Source: Flavobacteriales bacterium (GTDB taxonomy: Bacteria; Bacteroidota; Bacteroidia; Flavobacteriales; Flavobacteriaceae). Taken from it: a stretch of 60,210 nucleotides of DNA. A model generated the notes under the pieces. It saw nothing but the letters and a program-made list of their open reading frames with translations, was not told the DNA's origin and ran no database searches. Below are positions 7,046 through 16,620 of this stretch, piece after piece. The stretch covers positions 1-60,210 of the forward strand of contig JABMNH010000046.1 of assembly GCA_013205245.1 (NCBI GenBank). Reading direction: 5' to 3'. The first letter of the stretch is position 1, and the number at the start of each line of letters is the position of its first letter. The position numbers and the translations under genes were made by a program.

Positions 7046-9727
7046 TTACAATTTAAAACTAATTCTGCCAAAGAAATAAGCACCATCAGAACCCATCTGA
7101 ACTGAATCGGCTAAACCACCTTGATCTGTCCAACCATCAAATTGTGGGGTAGGGTAACTGTTAAAAATATTATTTCCACCCATAGTAAATGTGAATTTGT
7201 CAGAAAATTTATAAGACATACTTAAATCCATTACCATTGAAGATTTGTAAGTATCTTCTCCCACTAATGCTAAAGCATCAGCGTCAGCTTGCGTTACAGG
7301 AGGTGAATCAACCCATTGAAAATCATTTATTTTCACTTCACTAAATTTGGTAAAAACCGCATTCACACTAAAGTCTTTATGGGTATATCCAGTAGTCAAT
7401 CCAAATTTATAATCTGGGGCAGCTGCTTTTAAGTAAGCTCTAGAAAACGGGCTGAAAAATGTGAATTCATTTAAACTGCCATTGTGAATTTTTTTGATTT
7501 TTAACTTATTCATATTTCCGGTTAAACCGAAATTTAAGGCGTTATCATCATCAATATTAGTATTATAGGTAAATACCATATCTACACCTGTAGTTTTAGT
7601 ATCGGCGCCATTGGCAAAGAATTGTGCAGCATCTACACCTAAACCAAGTCCAGAAGCATCAAAATTATCGGTTAAAACAATGCGGTTATCTACATTAATA
7701 GCATAGGCATCTACGGTAGCTGTAAAGCCATTTTTATTGAAAGTAAATCCGATACTTGCATTATTGGCTTGCTCTTCTCTTAATTGTTGAATACCAAAAG
7801 ATTTTGTTACCGTACTGTTGTTAGCAGATAATAAAGAAGGTAAAGATTCTCCTGCAACAATGTTGGTGAATTTTAAGTTATAGTATAATTGCGCTAATGA
7901 AGGTGCTCTAAATCCTGTAGAAACAGAACCACGGAAAGATAAATTTTCATTGGCTTTTAATCTGGTTGCAAGTTTGTAATTAAAGGTGCTTCCAAAATCG
8001 CTATAATCTTCGTAACGAAAAGCTAAGGCTACTAAAAAATCATCAGAAAAATTATATTCAGAATCAAAGTACATACCTAAATTACTGCGACTTCTATCTA
8101 CTGCATTTTCTGGACTATAACCAGGAAAACCTTGTGAACCACCAGGTAAATCATCGCCATTGCTGTCAAAAGCAACTATTTGTGTGGCTGGATCTACAAT
8201 AGCTCTGCCATTTACATCGTATAAAGCATACGAAGATTCTTGGCCAGAAAAGATGATAAAGTTCTCGGTTCTAAATTCCATACCAAATGCTAAATTCACA
8301 CCTTTTAATGAATCTTCATAAAATTTACTAAAGTCAATAGTAGTTGTGTTTTGTGATAAACTATGTCCACCTGCATCAAAATCTGTAGGAGAGGCGCTTC
8401 CCATAGAAGCATTGTTTGAATTTTTAATAAAATAATGGAACTTATTTTTACCATAAGTATTATTAAAATCAACCATCCAACCACTTTCTAATTGGTGTTT
8501 TAATCCTGTTGACAAAGACACATCAGTAATTATAGACGTAATTTGAGGTGTAAATCCGTTTGGATATAAACTTGGCACAGCGCGGTTATCGCCATCGGCA
8601 AAACCATCTCTAGAAAAAGCATTGGCATTGGTATCTCTATAAGTTCTGCCACCAAAAGCATACACTTCGGTTTTGTCATTAATCGGAATCATAGTATTAA
8701 CCATAAAGTTATATGAATCTACACTGGCGCTGCCATAACCTTTCCGCCAAGAAAATCCTGGACGCAAAGTGCGGTCTTTTGTCAACAATTCATTTGTAAC
8801 ATTAATAAAACCATTATCACCAATTTTAGCTCCGTAGTTTAAACCTAATTTTGTGGTACCGCCGTCATAGCTTTTATTTTTTCCGTCCAAACGATTTTTA
8901 CCTTCAACATTCCAAAGTGTTTCGCCAGTGGCATCTTCCCAACCTTTACCAACGGCCGTGCTGTAAGCACCATAAGTAAGACCACCTGTTAAACCATCTG
9001 TGTTGTCTTTTAAAACGATGTTGATAACACCTGCAATGGCATCAGAGCCATATTGTGCAGAAGCGCCATCGCGTAAAACTTCAATACGTTTAATAGCATC
9101 GGCAGGAATGGCATTTAAGTCGGTTCCTGAATTACCACGACCACGTGTTCCGAAAATGTTGACCAAAGACGATTGGTGTCGGCGTTTTCCGTTGATTAAA
9201 ACCAAGGTTTGATCTGGCCCTAAACCTCTTAAAGATGCCGGAACAACATGATCGGCACCATCAGAACCCGATTGTTTTGTAGCGTTAAAAGAAGGCGCAG
9301 CATATTGTAAAATATCATTTACTTCTACCTTACCATTTCTTATTGCAATTTGCGCAACGTCAATTACATCTACAGGTACAGGAGAATCTGTTACCGTTCG
9401 CTTAGAATTACGAGAACCCACAATTTGAACTTCGTCTAACTGCACACCCTCTTTAAGTTGCACATTAATTGTGTTTGAAATACCTACAACAACTTCTTTT
9501 GGATAATAGCCCGTAAAGCTGAATTCTAATGTTACCATTTCTTTAACATTGATAGTGTATTTGCCATCAAAGTCAGTCGTAACACCATTTGTAGTTCCTT
9601 TTTCAACAACACTAGCACCAGCTAGAGGTTGGTTTGATTCATCAGTAACAACACCAGTCACAGTTTTTTGAGCAAACAATGAAGTGCTTAGTAAACCAAT
9701 AAATAATAAAGTGTAAATTTTTTTCAT
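7046..9727 (-). CDS. TonB-dependent outer-membrane receptor with carboxypeptidase-regulatory domain
   Basis: Outer-membrane uptake channel of 893 residues. A signal peptide (residues 1-19, ending LFAQ) is followed by a carboxypeptidase-regulatory-like beta domain (about 22-95, with DESNQPLAGASVVEKGTTNGV). Next come a plug domain (about 110-225, with GLGPDQTLVLINGKRR and IKRIEVLRDGASAQYGSDAIAGVINIVLK) and a beta barrel that ends in the aromatic-rich strand FFGRISFKL. No SusD-like lipoprotein is adjacent, so this is probably not a glycan-utilisation pair. The substrate is unknown. The divergent neighbour is a glycosylasparaginase with a 224-base gap, but a functional link is only a guess. Confidence 0.93.
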   Translation of the reverse strand: MKKIYTLLFIGLLSTSLFAQKTVTGVVTDESNQPLAGASVVEKGTTNGVTTDFDGKYTINVKEMVTLEFSFTGYYPKEVVVGISNTINVQLKEGVQLDEVQIVGSRNSKRTVTDSPVPVDVIDVAQIAIRNGKVEVNDILQYAAPSFNATKQSGSDGADHVVPASLRGLGPDQTLVLINGKRRHQSSLVNIFGTRGRGNSGTDLNAIPADAIKRIEVLRDGASAQYGSDAIAGVINIVLKDNTDGLTGGLTYGAYSTAVGKGWEDATGETLWNVEGKNRLDGKNKSYDGGTTKLGLNYGAKIGDNGFINVTNELLTKDRTLRPGFSWRKGYGSASVDSYNFMVNTMIPINDKTEVYAFGGRTYRDTNANAFSRDGFADGDNRAVPSLYPNGFTPQITSIITDVSLSTGLKHQLESGWMVDFNNTYGKNKFHYFIKNSNNASMGSASPTDFDAGGHSLSQNTTTIDFSKFYEDSLKGVNLAFGMEFRTENFIIFSGQESSYALYDVNGRAIVDPATQIVAFDSNGDDLPGGSQGFPGYSPENAVDRSRSNLGMYFDSEYNFSDDFLVALAFRYEDYSDFGSTFNYKLATRLKANENLSFRGSVSTGFRAPSLAQLYYNLKFTNIVAGESLPSLLSANNSTVTKSFGIQQLREEQANNASIGFTFNKNGFTATVDAYAINVDNRIVLTDNFDASGLGLGVDAAQFFANGADTKTTGVDMVFTYNTNIDDDNALNFGLTGNMNKLKIKKIHNGSLNEFTFFSPFSRAYLKAAAPDYKFGLTTGYTHKDFSVNAVFTKFSEVKINDFQWVDSPPVTQADADALALVGEDTYKSSMVMDLSMSYKFSDKFTFTMGGNNIFNSYPTPQFDGWTDQGGLADSVQMGSDGAYFFGRISFKL

Positions 9728-9951
9728 ATTTGGTTATTTTGAATTTGTTATCGAAGATAAATATTTATTATATAATAATGAAGAAGTTAGTTAATAATCT
9801 ATCAAAATAGTTTATAACTTAATGTTTTGTTGAAAGAATTAAAATAGAACTTGTTTATTTTAGGATATTTATTATAGCTAATTACATTTATTGCCATTTG
9901 CAAGACTCCTCAATTTTACCGTACTTCAACCTAAATTTAAAAAACATTTTT

Positions 9952-10941
9952 ATGAAAACCCGTCGCAATTTTATAAAGCTTTCGGCACTTGGTGGTGCCG
10001 CACTTGTAACAACATCTTGCTTATCATCAGATAAAGATAAATCAGCAATAAAAACAACTCAAAAAACAATAAAACCCATTGTTATTTCTACTTGGATTCA
10101 TGGCATGAAAGCCAATAAAGCTGCTTGGAAGGTTTTAGAACAAGGCGGTAAAGCTATAGATGCTGTAGAAAAAGGCGTGATGGTGGTAGAATCTGATGCC
10201 GATAATCAAAGTGTCGGCCTTGGCGGATTACCCGATCGTGACGGAATTGTTACGCTAGATGCGTGTATTATGGATGAGAGTAACCGTTGTGGGGCAGTGG
10301 CTTGTTTACAAAATATTGAAAATCCTATTGCAGTAGCCCGTAAAGTTATGGATGATACGCCTCATGTATTGTTGGTTGGCGAAGGTGCTTTACAGTTTGC
10401 CAAAGAAAAAGGATTTAAACCCATTAATTTGTTGACCGAAAAGTCGAAAAAAGATTGGGAAGCTTGGAAAATAAAATCGAAATACCAGCCCATTATCAAT
10501 AGCGAGAATCACGATACTATCGGCATGTTAGCGCTTGACGCCGATGGCAATCTATCGGGTTCGTGTACCACAAGTGGTATGGCTTTTAAATTGCACGGTA
10601 GGGTAGGTGATTCGCCCATTATTGGCGCAGGTTTATTTGTAGATAATGAGGTAGGCGCTGCTTGTGCTACAGGAATGGGCGAAGCCGTTATTCGCATTGC
10701 GGGCAGTGCCATTGTTGTTGAATTAATGCGAAATGGTATGTCGCCTAATAAAGCCTGCAAAACGGCTGTTAATCGCATTATCAAGAAGCATAAAGACTTA
10801 ACAAATTTACAAGTCGGTTTTATTGCATTAAATAAAAACGGCGAATTCGGTGGTTACAGTGTCTATAATGGTTTTAATTATGCCGTTTATTCAAAATCCC
10901 AAAATGAAATGGTGGATGCAGCGTTTGATAGAAACTGGTAA
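9952..10941 (+). CDS. Glycosylasparaginase (N4-(beta-N-acetylglucosaminyl)-L-asparaginase), exported
   Basis: N-terminal nucleophile hydrolase that cleaves the bond between asparagine and N-acetylglucosamine, or related asparagine links. The autoprocessing site is HDTIG (residues 187-191), with Thr189 as the predicted new N-terminal nucleophile. The GRVGDSPIIGAG and ATGMGE motifs follow. The start is taken as ATG 9952, not the upstream TTG at 9898, because residues 1-23 then form a clean twin-arginine signal (TRRNFIKLSALGGAALVTTSC). The cysteine at 23 makes a lipoprotein anchor possible. A homologous enzyme is well known from Elizabethkingia (Flavobacterium) meningosepticum. The product is expected in the periplasm. 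Confidence 0.93.
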   Translation: MKTRRNFIKLSALGGAALVTTSCLSSDKDKSAIKTTQKTIKPIVISTWIHGMKANKAAWKVLEQGGKAIDAVEKGVMVVESDADNQSVGLGGLPDRDGIVTLDACIMDESNRCGAVACLQNIENPIAVARKVMDDTPHVLLVGEGALQFAKEKGFKPINLLTEKSKKDWEAWKIKSKYQPIINSENHDTIGMLALDADGNLSGSCTTSGMAFKLHGRVGDSPIIGAGLFVDNEVGAACATGMGEAVIRIAGSAIVVELMRNGMSPNKACKTAVNRIIKKHKDLTNLQVGFIALNKNGEFGGYSVYNGFNYAVYSKSQNEMVDAAFDRNW

Positions 10942-10990
10942 AACAAAAAATATTACTTATCAAAATTAGATATTAAATAATGACGCTAAC

Positions 10991-12496
10991 TTATTTCATT
11001 TTGTGAAATATTCTGTGAAATTTTGCTTTTCTTTTTTTCTTTTTATAAAGGGCGAAATCTTTTACTCTAAAATCTTCTAAAATATTGTAAAGTTCTTTAA
11101 AAGTAAGCGGCGCCATACTTTTAAGTTGGTTTCTTTCTAGCTCTTGGTATAAAATTTCTCCTACAACATCAAGATTAACAAAAAGATTCATTTGATGCAC
11201 TTTCATATTAAGAGGAAATTTATTTTTAAGACCAAAAAGTGATGACGTCAATTTGGTTCTTCGCATAAGCCACGCAAAATTATTTTTGAGTTTGTTTCCA
11301 AAGCTGGTTTTGAAATAATAATTTTCTTTATCCATCCATTCAAAGAGTTTTGTTAAAATAGCATCTTTAAAACGGGTGTCTTTTAATTTTGTAGGATCTC
11401 TCCACTCAGCAATCATTTCAAAACGAGAATCAAATTGAATATCTCCAGGCCCAAAAGTTTCAAAGGAACCTACTGTAGAATCATTAACAGCAATGCCAAC
11501 TTCATTTAAAAACTTGAGATGTTTTTCATCAAATTTAGTTTTATATAAAGGAATTTTTAATGCTTCTCCATACATTTCTTTGGCAGCATTTAAATAGCCT
11601 ACATATGCAACTTCAGTACAAAAAAGTCTAGAATTGCTGCTTAGATCCATTCCAAAATCATACTCAATATTAAAACCATGATTCTTTTTATGTTCTTTAA
11701 TATGATTAAAAGTGAATTTGCTCGCCCGTTTAGCTAGTGCGAAATCTTTATGCCTAAATACAATAGTTCTTGCATTATTTTGATCGAGATGCACTTGAAT
11801 AGGGGCGTTAACACTGCCAATTTCAATATGTGCTTCAGAAGTATAAAGACCATCTTCAATGTCTCTATAAATAAGCGACATATGAGAAAATTGATAATCA
11901 TCTAGCCCAATTCTGGCTATAGCTGCACTGCTATAAGCATTACCGCGTGTGATAAGAATATCGCCTGAAATCAAATCATTATAATCATTAAGATTGTAAT
12001 GATTTGATTTCAAAAAATGAATGCCTTTACCGGAAAGCGTTATAAATTCTTCTTGATCACGACCTGATCTTTTATACTGATATTCAATAAAATAATCTTC
12101 AACATATCTTAGAGCTTTAACAATTTCTTTAATACTAGAAAGGCATGCTTCTCCAGAAGAATGGTTAATATCTAAGTCTTTTAATTTGTCTTTAATTTTA
12201 AGTCGCAGGTTAAATGAACTTGTAACAAGCTCAGTTAATTCATTATCAGCGATACCAGGCAGATTGGCCTCTTTTGAATCAAAATTATAAAGAACTTGAT
12301 AAGCCTTTTGAAAATCATTAACGCATTTCACAGGATTATTAATTGATTCAGTAGATTTATCAATATGCCCTAATACATCTTTTACACTAACTTTAAATAA
12401 CTTTGAAGTTGATGTTACTTGCTTGTAGTTTTGAGATTGCACCAAAAAGCTAGTTAATAGTAAACTAACGGATAGTATTTTAGATGATAAATTCAT
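10991..12496 (-). CDS. Secreted YiiX/YaeF-like permuted papain-fold protein
   Basis: 501 residues with a signal peptide (1-21). The central region has the features of the permuted NlpC/P60 superfamily (YiiX, YaeF; C92-like): SGDILITRG (177-185), FSHMSLIY with His205, a Glu at 221, and LFCTEVAYVGY with Cys293. These would supply the Cys-His pair of a lipid amidase or peptidase. The first 170 and last 170 residues are mainly charged and helical, and I do not recognise them. It lies 38 bases downstream of the Sir2 gene on the same strand, so the two are probably co-transcribed. The reaction is unknown. Confidence 0.75.
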   Translation of the reverse strand: MNLSSKILSVSLLLTSFLVQSQNYKQVTSTSKLFKVSVKDVLGHIDKSTESINNPVKCVNDFQKAYQVLYNFDSKEANLPGIADNELTELVTSSFNLRLKIKDKLKDLDINHSSGEACLSSIKEIVKALRYVEDYFIEYQYKRSGRDQEEFITLSGKGIHFLKSNHYNLNDYNDLISGDILITRGNAYSSAAIARIGLDDYQFSHMSLIYRDIEDGLYTSEAHIEIGSVNAPIQVHLDQNNARTIVFRHKDFALAKRASKFTFNHIKEHKKNHGFNIEYDFGMDLSSNSRLFCTEVAYVGYLNAAKEMYGEALKIPLYKTKFDEKHLKFLNEVGIAVNDSTVGSFETFGPGDIQFDSRFEMIAEWRDPTKLKDTRFKDAILTKLFEWMDKENYYFKTSFGNKLKNNFAWLMRRTKLTSSLFGLKNKFPLNMKVHQMNLFVNLDVVGEILYQELERNQLKSMAPLTFKELYNILEDFRVKDFALYKKKKRKAKFHRIFHKMK

Positions 12497-12534
12497 GAGA
12501 TTCCCAAATCTGTTATTTCTTATAAAATTACCAG

Positions 12535-13224
12535 CTAATTTAAAAGGTGATAGAGATTTTTCATCCCTACAGTTGCCGATGCTGCAATAATTGTTAAATT
12601 TTCAAATTGACTTTCACTTATATTTGGTTTAGGGTCAATAAAATAAATAGGTATTCCTTTTCTAATATCATAAATTAAATTAGCCGCAGGATATACTTGC
12701 ATAGAGGTGCCAATAATAATGAGAATATCGGCAGTTTTGGTTATTTGTTCTGCGATACTTAAATTAGGAACAGCTTCTCCAAACCACACGATATGCGGAC
12801 GTAATTGTGAGTTTTGCGAGCAGACGTTACCCAATTTCAAATCGTTATCCCATTTGTATATCAAATTTTCATTAACAGAGCTGCGCACTTTCCGCAACTC
12901 TCCATGTAAATGAAGTACTTGACTACTACCGGCGCGTTCATGTAAATCATCAACATTTTGAGTTATAATATGTACATCATATTTTTCTTCTAATGTTTTT
13001 AGTAAACAATGCGCCTTGTTAGGTTGTACCCTAAGTAGTTGCTCACGTCTTTGGTTGTAAAAATCTAATACCAATTCGGGGTTATTATACCAACCTTGAG
13101 GTGTGGCAACTTCTTCAATATTATGTCCTTCCCAAAGTCCGTTGGCATCTCTAAATGTTTTAATACCAGATTCCGCACTCATGCCAGCACCCGTCAATAC
13201 AACAATTTTATTTTTGCGATTCAT
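12535..13224 (-). CDS. Sir2 family NAD-dependent protein deacylase (SIRT5/CobB-like, without zinc cysteines)
   Basis: A sirtuin of 229 residues that removes acyl groups from lysine with NAD+. GAGMSAESGIKTFRD (12-26) binds NAD, TQNVDDLHERAGS (88-100) is the conserved core, and His107 in HLHGEL is catalytic. Tyr56 and Arg59 form the YxxR motif, which in SIRT5 and E. coli CobB favours succinyl and other acidic acyl groups. The zinc-binding region has only one cysteine (Cys135), so a four-cysteine site cannot form. I recall other flavobacterial homologues with the same loss. It is divergent from ychF with 78 bases between. The name cobB is not assigned because of the missing zinc site. Confidence 0.9.
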   Translation of the reverse strand: MNRKNKIVVLTGAGMSAESGIKTFRDANGLWEGHNIEEVATPQGWYNNPELVLDFYNQRREQLLRVQPNKAHCLLKTLEEKYDVHIITQNVDDLHERAGSSQVLHLHGELRKVRSSVNENLIYKWDNDLKLGNVCSQNSQLRPHIVWFGEAVPNLSIAEQITKTADILIIIGTSMQVYPAANLIYDIRKGIPIYFIDPKPNISESQFENLTIIAASATVGMKNLYHLLN

Positions 13225-13275
13225 TAGCTTAATAATTTCATTGATAAATTTACAATTTAATATAAAACGATACAG

Positions 13276-13283
13276 TATATTTG
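13276..13283 (+). promoter_or_regulatory. -7 element (TATATTTG) of ychF
   Basis: Exact TAnnTTTG match 19 bases before the ychF ATG at 13303. No TTG at the usual distance upstream was found. It probably starts the ychF-tgt-lptG-eamA transcript. Confidence 0.55.
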
Positions 13284-13302
13284 CACCTCAAAATTTTAAA
13301 AA

Positions 13303-14397
13303 ATGAAAGCCGGAATTGTAGGATTACCAAACGTAGGGAAATCGACTTTATTTAATTGTTTATCAAACGCCAAAGCGCAAAGTGCCAACTTTCCGTTTTG
13401 TACTATTGAACCAAATATAGGCGTGGTAAATGTACCCGATCTGCGTCTAGAAAAGTTGGAAGCTATTGTACATCCAGAACGGGTGATGCCTGCCACTGTA
13501 GATATTGTAGATATTGCTGGCTTGGTAAAAGGCGCTAGTAAAGGCGAAGGTTTGGGAAATAAATTTTTAGCAAATATCCGTGAAACAGATGCTATAATTC
13601 ACGTTTTGCGTTGTTTTGATAATGATAATATTGTACACGTTGACACGGATATTAACCCGGTTCGCGATAAAGAAACCATAGATTACGAATTGCAAATAAA
13701 AGACTTAGAAAGCGTAGAAAAACGTTTAGAACGTGTTAAAAAAGCTGCAAGAACAGGCGATAAAGCGGCACAAAAAGAATTGGTCGTTTTAAACAAAATA
13801 GTTGCGGGTTTAGAAAGTGCAAAATCTGTTAGAGAAATCGTTTTAGAGTCTAGTGATAGAATTGAATTTGTAAAACCTTTACAATTATTGACAGATAAGC
13901 CAGTTTTATATGTATGTAATGTAGACGAAGCATCCGCGAAAGACGGAAACGATTATGTAGAACAAGTAAAAGAAGCTGTCAAAGATGAAGATGCCGAAGT
14001 GATTGTTTTAGCTGTTGCCACAGAAGCTGATATAACCGAACTCGATACTTTTGAAGAGCGTTCAATGTTTTTAGAAGATTTAGGATTAGAAGAGGCTGGT
14101 GCTTCAAAATTAATACGTGCGGCTTATAAATTATTAAATTTACAAACCTATTTTACAGCAGGTGTTAAAGAAGTACGCGCCTGGACAATTAATATTGGAG
14201 ATACAGCACCACAAGCAGCAGGTGTTATTCACACCGATTTTGAACGTGGTTTTATTCGTGCCGAAGTAATGAAATACAACGATTTTATTACATTAGGTTC
14301 TGAAGCCAAAGTAAAAGAAGCTGGTAAATTAGCTGTTGAAGGGAAAGAATATATAGTACAAGATGGCGATATTATGAATTTTAGGTTTAATGTGTAG
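13303..14397 (+). CDS. ychF: Obg-family ATPase YchF
   Basis: Ribosome-associated P-loop ATPase, conserved in nearly all bacteria and involved in translation and stress responses. The P-loop GLPNVGKS is at residues 7-14, DIAGLVKGASKGEGLGNKFL supplies the switch region, and the base-specificity motif is NVDE (near 205) instead of NKxD. That change is why YchF prefers ATP to GTP. A TGS domain closes the protein (FTAGVKEVRAWTINIGDTAPQAAGVIHTDFERGF). The 364-residue length is standard. tgt starts 3 bases after its stop, so the two genes are translated from one mRNA. Confidence 0.96.
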   Translation: MKAGIVGLPNVGKSTLFNCLSNAKAQSANFPFCTIEPNIGVVNVPDLRLEKLEAIVHPERVMPATVDIVDIAGLVKGASKGEGLGNKFLANIRETDAIIHVLRCFDNDNIVHVDTDINPVRDKETIDYELQIKDLESVEKRLERVKKAARTGDKAAQKELVVLNKIVAGLESAKSVREIVLESSDRIEFVKPLQLLTDKPVLYVCNVDEASAKDGNDYVEQVKEAVKDEDAEVIVLAVATEADITELDTFEERSMFLEDLGLEEAGASKLIRAAYKLLNLQTYFTAGVKEVRAWTINIGDTAPQAAGVIHTDFERGFIRAEVMKYNDFITLGSEAKVKEAGKLAVEGKEYIVQDGDIMNFRFNV

Positions 14398-14400
14398 CCT

Positions 14401-15531
14401 ATGAAGTTTGAATTAAAAGGAACAGATCAAAACAGCCAAGCCAGAGCAGGAGTTATAACAACTGAGCATGGGACGATTGAAACGCCTATTTTCATGCCTG
14501 TGGGTACAGTGGCATCCGTAAAAGGCGTACATCAGCCGGAACTTAAAAACGATATCAAAGCGCCCATTATTTTAGGCAATACCTATCATTTATATTTACG
14601 TCCAAAAATGCCTATTCTAGAACAAGCTGGCGGTTTGCATAAATTCATGAATTGGGATGGCAATATTTTAACTGATAGTGGTGGTTATCAAGTTTACAGT
14701 TTGTCGGCTAACCGAAAAATTAAGGAAGAAGGCGTTAAGTTTAAATCGCATATAGATGGTTCGTATCATGTGTTTACACCAGAAAATGTGATGGAAGTAC
14801 AACGTACTATAGGTGCCGATATTATCATGGCTTTTGATGAATGCACACCCTATCCGTGCGATTATAAATATGCCAAAAACTCGATGCACATGACCCATAG
14901 GTGGTTAGACAGATGTATCAATCATCTTGAAAAAGTGCCTTTTAAATATGGTTATTCACAAGCTTTTTTTCCAATAGTTCAGGGAAGTACGTATAAAGAT
15001 TTACGCATACAATCGGCAGAATATATTGCCAATGCTGGTGCAGAAGGTAACGCTATTGGCGGATTATCGGTTGGTGAACCTGCAGAAGAAATGTATGCCA
15101 TGACCGAAGTGGTTTGTAATATTTTACCTAAAGACAAACCGCGTTATTTAATGGGAGTAGGAACACCTATAAACATTTTAGAAAATATAGCTTTAGGTAT
15201 TGATATGTTCGATTGTGTGATGCCAACTCGTAATGCCCGTAATGGGATGTTATTTACCGCTCATGGAACCATCAATTTAAAAAATAAAAAGTGGGAAGAC
15301 GATTTTTCTCCGCTTGACGAAATGGGTATTACCTCAGTTGATTTATTATATTCAAAAGCCTATGTCCGTCATTTATTTGCCGCCAAAGAAAACCTAGGAA
15401 AACAAATTGCTTCTATTCATAATTTAGGCTTTTACATTTGGTTGGTTGGTGAAGCAAGAAAGCATATCTTAGCAGGAGATTTTTACACTTGGAAAACCAA
15501 GATGGTTGCCCAAATGGACAAGCGCTTATAA
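14401..15531 (+). CDS. tgt: tRNA-guanine transglycosylase
   Basis: Exchanges the wobble guanine of GUN-anticodon tRNAs for preQ1 in queuosine synthesis. Asp92 (in LTDSGGYQVYSL) is the predicted general acid/base and Asp271 (in DMFDCVMPTRNARNG) the nucleophile; GGLSVGEP (220-227) lies in the base pocket. The zinc-binding CxCxxC motif of the E. coli enzyme is missing: the aligned stretch 305-320 has Gly, Thr and Asp where cysteines are expected. I recall the same replacement in other Flavobacteriia, so it is probably a lineage trait. It is 376 residues long, and the downstream permease starts 3 bases after the stop. Confidence 0.94.
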   Translation: MKFELKGTDQNSQARAGVITTEHGTIETPIFMPVGTVASVKGVHQPELKNDIKAPIILGNTYHLYLRPKMPILEQAGGLHKFMNWDGNILTDSGGYQVYSLSANRKIKEEGVKFKSHIDGSYHVFTPENVMEVQRTIGADIIMAFDECTPYPCDYKYAKNSMHMTHRWLDRCINHLEKVPFKYGYSQAFFPIVQGSTYKDLRIQSAEYIANAGAEGNAIGGLSVGEPAEEMYAMTEVVCNILPKDKPRYLMGVGTPINILENIALGIDMFDCVMPTRNARNGMLFTAHGTINLKNKKWEDDFSPLDEMGITSVDLLYSKAYVRHLFAAKENLGKQIASIHNLGFYIWLVGEARKHILAGDFYTWKTKMVAQMDKRL

Positions 15532-15534
15532 AAC

Positions 15535-16620
15535 TTGAAACTACTCGATAAATACATATTAAAACGCTATTTTACAACGTTTATATTTACGTTGTTAATT
15601 TTAACACCTATAGCTATCGTTATAGATATAGCAGATAAAATAGGTAAATTTTTAGCAACACCAGATTTAACAGCTTCTCAAATAATAGGCGATTATTATG
15701 TGAATTTTGTTATAAATTATTCCAACACTTTTATGCCATTGGCATTGTTTATTTCGGTTATTGTATTTACATCTAAACTGGCAGATAATACCGAAATAGT
15801 TGCCATAAATAGTTCTGGCATTTCTTTTAATCGGTTTTTAAAACCTTATTTTTTTGGTGCAGCATTAGTGGCGGTATTTGCTTTGCTTATGACACATTTT
15901 TTTGTGCCAGATGCCAATAAAGAGCTAGATGATTTTACTTTGCAGTTTTTAAAGAAAAATCAAAACCCAAATATATATGTCAATAATGGTGTCTTGCAGC
16001 TGGGTAAAGGAAATTATGTATATGTAAAAAGCTTTAACTTAAAAAATAATACGGGTTATGATTTTACCTTCGAGCATTTTGAAGACAACAAACTTAAATT
16101 AAAACTTTCGGCTACAAGTGTAAGATATAATAAAAAAGATAGCACATTTAAATTGTCAAATTATAAAAAACGCATTGTTTTACAAGAACACGACATTATT
16201 GAAACAGGTTTTAAATTAGATACTACTTTTAACTTTTTTCCCAGAGATTTTCAAACAGTTAAAGATTTAGCACGTCAGATAAACACACCAGAACTTATTG
16301 ATTTTATCCACAAGGCAAATGCAAGAGGTGTTAAAAATTTAAACAATTATTACGTTCAGTTATACAGCCGCACAAGTTTGCCAATATCGTCGTTTATTTT
16401 AACCCTTATAGCTGTTGTTTTGGGCTCAAAAAAACGCAGAGGGGGTACAGGTTTTAGTTTAGCTTTGGGCATTTCTCTTATGTTTATTTATGTGTTTTTT
16501 ATGAAAGTAGCCGATGTGTTAGGTTCTGTAGCTACGGCAAATGCTTTTATGATGGTTTGGATGCCTAATGTGCTTTTTGGTATTTTATCTTTAATACTCT
16601 ACAAAAATGCTAAACGCTAA
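15535..16620 (+). CDS. LptF/LptG family lipopolysaccharide export permease
   Basis: Inner-membrane permease of the YjgP/YjgQ family that works with LptB and LptC to extract lipopolysaccharide. The architecture is typical: two membrane spans near the N-terminus (about 13-35 and 55-80), a third near 100-120, a periplasmic beta-jellyroll domain (about 125-270), and three C-terminal spans with the GSKKRRGGTGFSLALG loop. The start is TTG at 15535, 3 bases after tgt; no ATG lies at a suitable place, and the family begins with the same MKxLDxYILKRY sequence. The 361-residue length is normal. It resembles LptG more than LptF, but this is not certain. Confidence 0.9.
   Translation: MKLLDKYILKRYFTTFIFTLLILTPIAIVIDIADKIGKFLATPDLTASQIIGDYYVNFVINYSNTFMPLALFISVIVFTSKLADNTEIVAINSSGISFNRFLKPYFFGAALVAVFALLMTHFFVPDANKELDDFTLQFLKKNQNPNIYVNNGVLQLGKGNYVYVKSFNLKNNTGYDFTFEHFEDNKLKLKLSATSVRYNKKDSTFKLSNYKKRIVLQEHDIIETGFKLDTTFNFFPRDFQTVKDLARQINTPELIDFIHKANARGVKNLNNYYVQLYSRTSLPISSFILTLIAVVLGSKKRRGGTGFSLALGISLMFIYVFFMKVADVLGSVATANAFMMVWMPNVLFGILSLILYKNAKR

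Noticed and set aside
9000-9212. Plus-strand ORF of 70 codons inside the TonB receptor gene
   Set aside because: It lies fully antisense within a strongly coding region and its sequence mirrors the receptor plug; it has no start signals.
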